DNA of 64,000 nucleotides, taken from NCBI RefSeq assembly GCF_004795015.1, contig NZ_SSBI01000001.1:186001-250000 (forward strand). Direction: 5' to 3'. The position numbers and the translations under genes were made by a program. The notes beneath the pieces were generated by a model. The model was not told the DNA's origin. It did no database searches and saw only the letters and a program-made list of their open reading frames with translations. This document shows positions 60,708-64,000 of this stretch, piece after piece. This stretch comes from Streptomyces sp. A1277. Lineage in GTDB: Bacteria; Actinomycetota; Actinomycetes; Streptomycetales; Streptomycetaceae. How positions within the stretch are numbered: the stretch's first letter is position 1; each line of letters starts with the position of its first letter.

Positions 60708-63700
60708 TCAGGACGGTCGGTCCGGAGGCGCCGGATCGGGCCCGATCCAGGTGCCTTCGGCCGGCTGACCGCCGAGGTACTCGACGCCCTCCGGATAGGT
60801 CTTGAACGCGGGGAGGCGGTACGAGGCGTGGTCGCCCTTGTCCGGGGGCGGCAGGCGCGGGGGATCGAGGAGGGCTTCGAACCGGGGGCGGGCGGCGGCC
60901 GGGAGGCTGCCGTGGGCCAGGTGGTGGCGGGCGAGGCGCCGGACGAGCCGGCGGGCCAGGTCCTCGCTGTCGGTTTCCCGGGGCAGGAGGAGGACGAGCC
61001 GGTAGAAGTCGGTGGAGTCGGGCCCGGTGTCCTGCTGGCACTGGACGACCAGTTCGCAGTCGTTGAGGAAGCTCTGTCTGGGCCTGAACGCCACGGAGCT
61101 GATCCACGGGTACCGGATGTGGCCGGCGAGCGTCCGGCCCCGGGCGTCCGGCTCGTCGGCGATCAGGACCAGGCGGGCGTCGGTGAGGTGGAGCCCGACG
61201 TCGTGCACGCGCCACTCGGTCTCGGAGCTCATGCTCAGGGTGCCGAAGTGGAAGTTCTCCTTCTTCCACGCCGCCGCGCGGACGGGGACCGGGCCGAGTG
61301 CCCGGCCGTCGTACGAGGTGAGCAGGAGGCGGCCGTCGCGGTCGAAGCGGGGGTGCAGGCGGTCCGAGAGGCCCGCGCCGTCGTGGGTCTGCCGGGACAT
61401 CATCATGAACGGGTCGTGTGCCGGGCGGGCCTTGGGGCGGGGGAGGACCGGCGGCTCGGCCGCGGAGGGTTGCTGCGGGCGGCGCGCGGCGGGCAAGGGG
61501 GCGTACGCCGGTCGCTCGGAGGCGTTCGGCGTGGTGGTCGGTTCCCGGCCGGGCGCGGCCCCGAGTCCGACGTACGCGTAGGCGAGGAAGGCGAGCGGGA
61601 GCGAACCGCTGCCGTCGCGCCAACGCCGCAGTTCCGCGCGCTGGACGGCGCGCAGGGCCGCGGCAGGCTCGGTGTGGCGGCGCAGGGCGTCGACGAGGGC
61701 CAGGTCGATGCGGGTCGTGTGCTCGGCGTCGGGGATGCGGAACAGGGTGCAGTAGACGTGTCTGGCGCCGCCGTGGATGACCGCCGCTCCCAGGCCCAGC
61801 CACTCCGGGGTGTCGAGGAGGGAGGGGGCGTAGCCGTGCTCCGGGCGGCCGTGGAGGCCGAGGCTCGCGCAGGCGGCGAGCAGGACCCGGTCGGGCAGGG
61901 GGTAGAGGGGGGCGCCGGAGTCGTCGGTGCGGTAGAAGTCGTGCAGGGCCAGCGGCCCGTCGGCGAACTTGAAGCCGGTGCCTCCCGGGTCTTCGCGGTC
62001 CGGGATCTCGACGTGACCGGCGAGGTAGAGGACGGTGTCCTCGGTGCCGTGGCGGGCGATGAGGCCGGCGAATCCGTGTTTGGTGAGGGGGCGGGGGGCC
62101 GGCTCGCTGTTCGGGGGGACTCCGGCCATCGCGTGCTTCAGGTCGTGCGTCCTCGGGTCGGACGAGGCGTGCGGCGCGAGGACGGACAGGACGCGCGAGG
62201 GTGCGCCCTGTGCGCGGGGGCCCGGGTCGCCGCCCTCCCGGACGGTGAGCCGCCTCCGCCGGGAGAGCAGGGCGATCGAGGGCAGGTACGACAGCTGCGC
62301 GACGTCCATGACATCGCGTCCCGGGGTGACGGGCAGCGCGCATACGGGTACGAGCGCGAGGGCGCCGGTCGGGGCGAGGGCCAGCGGGACGGGAGTGCGG
62401 GAGGCGGCGAGGGCTTCCCTGAGCACGGAGGGGAGCAGGGCCGAGCCCAGTTGACCGAAGACGCGGTCCCACACCTGCCCGGCCGTCAGATACCCCTTGA
62501 CCGGGTCGTCGGAGCCGGTGGCGGCGAACGCGCTGCCGCGGAGTCTTCGCCCGATCGGCTGCGCGCCGGGCACGGTGACGGGCAGGTGGAGGAGCAGGTC
62601 CTCGAACGCGTCGGCGAACTGCGCGTGGGGGCGCCGCTCGGCGTGCCAGTCGCCGGAGGGCGTGCGCACCGCGTGGTGGATCCACTCCCCGGCCCGCGCG
62701 TAGCTCCAGTACCACCCGCCCGGGAACATCAGGTCGAGCTCACCGTCGAGGTCGATGGCGCCCGCCTCCTCGCCGCCGACCCAGGAGGCGTGCTCCACGA
62801 GGACGGCGCAGTCGGTCAGCAGCGGGTCGGTGCGGCGGGGATCGTCGCTCGGCCCGCCGTCCGGTGCCTCCTTGGCTCCGAGCGGCAGTCCGGTGCTGGA
62901 CGCCAGGGCGTCGAGCACGGCGCGCAGCCGGGCGCCGGGTTCGTCCGACTCGACGGGCACGGACTGGGAGCGCACGGTTTCCAGCAGTTCGGCGACGAGC
63001 GCCGGGTCGGACTCGGCGAGGTCGAGCGCGAGGGCGTAGACGTGGGCGTGGGCGGCGATCCAGTGCGCACGCCACCGCGTGGTGGGCAGTTGGTAGCGCA
63101 CGTGCTGGATGGCGTGGAGGCTTTCCAGGACGTTGCCCAGCGCCTCTTCGCGCATGCCGACGGCGCGCTGGATGTGCGCCAGCACGGCGTGGGCCTGCGC
63201 CTGGAGATGGGGCATCTTCGACCTGCTCAGATGCCCCAGCACGTTGTCCATCAGCGAAGCGGCGTAGACGTAGCGCTCGTGCTGTCCGTCCTCGTCGACG
63301 CGCATGGTGTCCGGGTAGCGGTCGGGGTTCTCGATGACGTCGAGGTAGAGGGTCGCCAACAGCAGGAGCTCGGCGGCGTGTTCGGAGACGGACGCCTCCA
63401 TGACCGGCTTGCCCTCGGTCCGTTCGTACTGGTCCGCCAGCTGCTCGACCACGCCGACGGTGTTGCCCGCCGCGTGCATCAGCCGCAGCAGATACCGCTC
63501 CGTCCTGGCCAGGAGCACCACATCGCTCGTGCGGACCGCGGTGTGCCGGGTGCGGCACAGGATGCGCAGGCCGTCGACGCACCGGTCGGCGTTCGCGGGG
63601 TCGGTGGTGAGGGCTTCGATCATCCGCAGTTCGGCCTCGGCCGCCCAGTAGCGGCACCGCGGCGCGGTCTCCAGCAGGTCCAGGGCCTCCCGCCAGCGCA

Positions 63701-64000
63701 CCTCGGCCGCGGCCGGCTGGCCCGCCGCGAACAGTACGTCGCCCGCTTGCAGCGCACACCAGCCCCGGATGCCGGGCGAGGCGTCGGCGGCGAGGGCCCG
63801 CGCCTCCTCGGACAGCACCATCGCCGACCGGAATTCCAGGCCGGCCAGGGCGGCGAGGGCCCTGCACTGCACGACGACCGGCCGCAGGTGGTCCGGCACG
63901 CTGCCCGGGGCTTCGTCGATGAAGCAGGCGGTCCGGGCCCGGTCGTCGCCGGTCGCCTTGTCCACGGCCAGGGCGACGGAGGCCGCCGCGGAATCCCAGA
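60708..64000 (-). CDS. TPR-CHAT protease-like protein (5' end beyond window)
   Basis: More than 1085 residues are visible. The N-terminal 350 residues are TPR-like helical repeats. The CHAT (caspase-like) domain lies at about 500-830 with its catalytic His in LYLAGHVEI and Cys in LLAACASLGLHG. After a Pro-rich linker, a beta-rich C-terminal domain (about 900-1085) ends with GHIRYPWISSVAF. Bacterial CHAT proteins are caspase-like proteases in regulated cell death or phage defence. The frame stays open to 64000, so the GTG at 63965 may not be the start. It is convergent with the MBL gene. Confidence 0.85.
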   Translation of the reverse strand, partial: WDSAAASVALAVDKATGDDRARTACFIDEAPGSVPDHLRPVVVQCRALAALAGLEFRSAMVLSEEARALAADASPGIRGWCALQAGDVLFAAGQPAAAEVRWREALDLLETAPRCRYWAAEAELRMIEALTTDPANADRCVDGLRILCRTRHTAVRTSDVVLLARTERYLLRLMHAAGNTVGVVEQLADQYERTEGKPVMEASVSEHAAELLLLATLYLDVIENPDRYPDTMRVDEDGQHERYVYAASLMDNVLGHLSRSKMPHLQAQAHAVLAHIQRAVGMREEALGNVLESLHAIQHVRYQLPTTRWRAHWIAAHAHVYALALDLAESDPALVAELLETVRSQSVPVESDEPGARLRAVLDALASSTGLPLGAKEAPDGGPSDDPRRTDPLLTDCAVLVEHASWVGGEEAGAIDLDGELDLMFPGGWYWSYARAGEWIHHAVRTPSGDWHAERRPHAQFADAFEDLLLHLPVTVPGAQPIGRRLRGSAFAATGSDDPVKGYLTAGQVWDRVFGQLGSALLPSVLREALAASRTPVPLALAPTGALALVPVCALPVTPGRDVMDVAQLSYLPSIALLSRRRRLTVREGGDPGPRAQGAPSRVLSVLAPHASSDPRTHDLKHAMAGVPPNSEPAPRPLTKHGFAGLIARHGTEDTVLYLAGHVEIPDREDPGGTGFKFADGPLALHDFYRTDDSGAPLYPLPDRVLLAACASLGLHGRPEHGYAPSLLDTPEWLGLGAAVIHGGARHVYCTLFRIPDAEHTTRIDLALVDALRRHTEPAAALRAVQRAELRRWRDGSGSLPLAFLAYAYVGLGAAPGREPTTTPNASERPAYAPLPAARRPQQPSAAEPPVLPRPKARPAHDPFMMMSRQTHDGAGLSDRLHPRFDRDGRLLLTSYDGRALGPVPVRAAAWKKENFHFGTLSMSSETEWRVHDVGLHLTDARLVLIADEPDARGRTLAGHIRYPWISSVAFRPRQSFLNDCELVVQCQQDTGPDSTDFYRLVLLLPRETDSEDLARRLVRRLARHHLAHGSLPAAARPRFEALLDPPRLPPPDKGDHASYRLPAFKTYPEGVEYLGGQPAEGTWIGPDPAPPDRPS

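Overview
The window is high-GC actinomycete chromosome and almost certainly Streptomyces. It carries bldG, a lysine-tailed TopA, a giant thymidylate kinase fusion, ScbR/AfsA-type signalling genes, a SARP, and the tad pilus/MrfA-helicase pairing. From memory, the order helicase - bldG - anti-sigma ATPase - (...) - topA - tmk - holB - secreted peptidase matches the conserved core chromosome of S. coelicolor.

Region 1 (1-23.9 kb) is mostly core. It starts with a tad pilus cluster (tadB, tadC, a Flp-like peptide and two TadE-like proteins) converging on a MrfA/YprA-type helicase. Next come bldG with its ATPase partner, a lipoprotein and a methyltransferase. A damaged ArsR-ABC exporter locus (9.46-13.3 kb) follows: its ATPase has lost Walker A through the signature motif, and an 8-bp repeat fuses its two permeases. 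After it lie topA, tmk, holB and an exported alpha/beta hydrolase.

Region 2 (24.0-37.5 kb) begins at a tRNA-Thr(CGT) gene and looks like an integration or rearrangement zone. It holds broken genes (hemolysin III, an RsbW-like ATPase, a SpoIIE-type phosphatase), a cold-shock module (MerR, Csp, a DEAD-box RNA helicase whose ribosome binding site lies inside a 12-bp hairpin, a CBS protein and a small conserved protein), an orphan GvpU-like gene, an Rhs C-terminal toxin fragment with two Imm50-like immunity genes, and a visibly lower-GC two-gene candidate restriction-modification system.

Region 3 (37.5-60.7 kb) is a biosynthetic and signalling gene cluster. It encodes a malonyl-type acyltransferase, acyl-CoA carboxylase beta and epsilon subunits, two AfsA-family proteins, two KAS III-like proteins, KAS II, an ACP, an FAD monooxygenase, an aldo-keto reductase, a tandem 3-hydroxyacyl-CoA dehydrogenase, two HAD-fold proteins and an SDR. 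Regulation is dense: two TetR/ScbR-like proteins, a SARP, a LysR, and a domesticated IS701-type transposase without its catalytic acids. An MFS exporter and a metallo-beta-lactamase-fold hydrolase end it. I infer a fatty-acid-like or butenolide/gamma-butyrolactone-type product and do not recognise the compound. The same 18-base pattern precedes the ScbR-like gene and the transposase-like gene, which suggests one hormone-receptor regulon.

The window ends in a large TPR-CHAT protease-like gene on the minus strand that runs off the edge. Many of the frameshifts look like a single missing G or C in a short homopolymer, so some apparent pseudogenes may be sequencing errors. The ATPase deletion and the truncated phosphatase cannot be explained that way.
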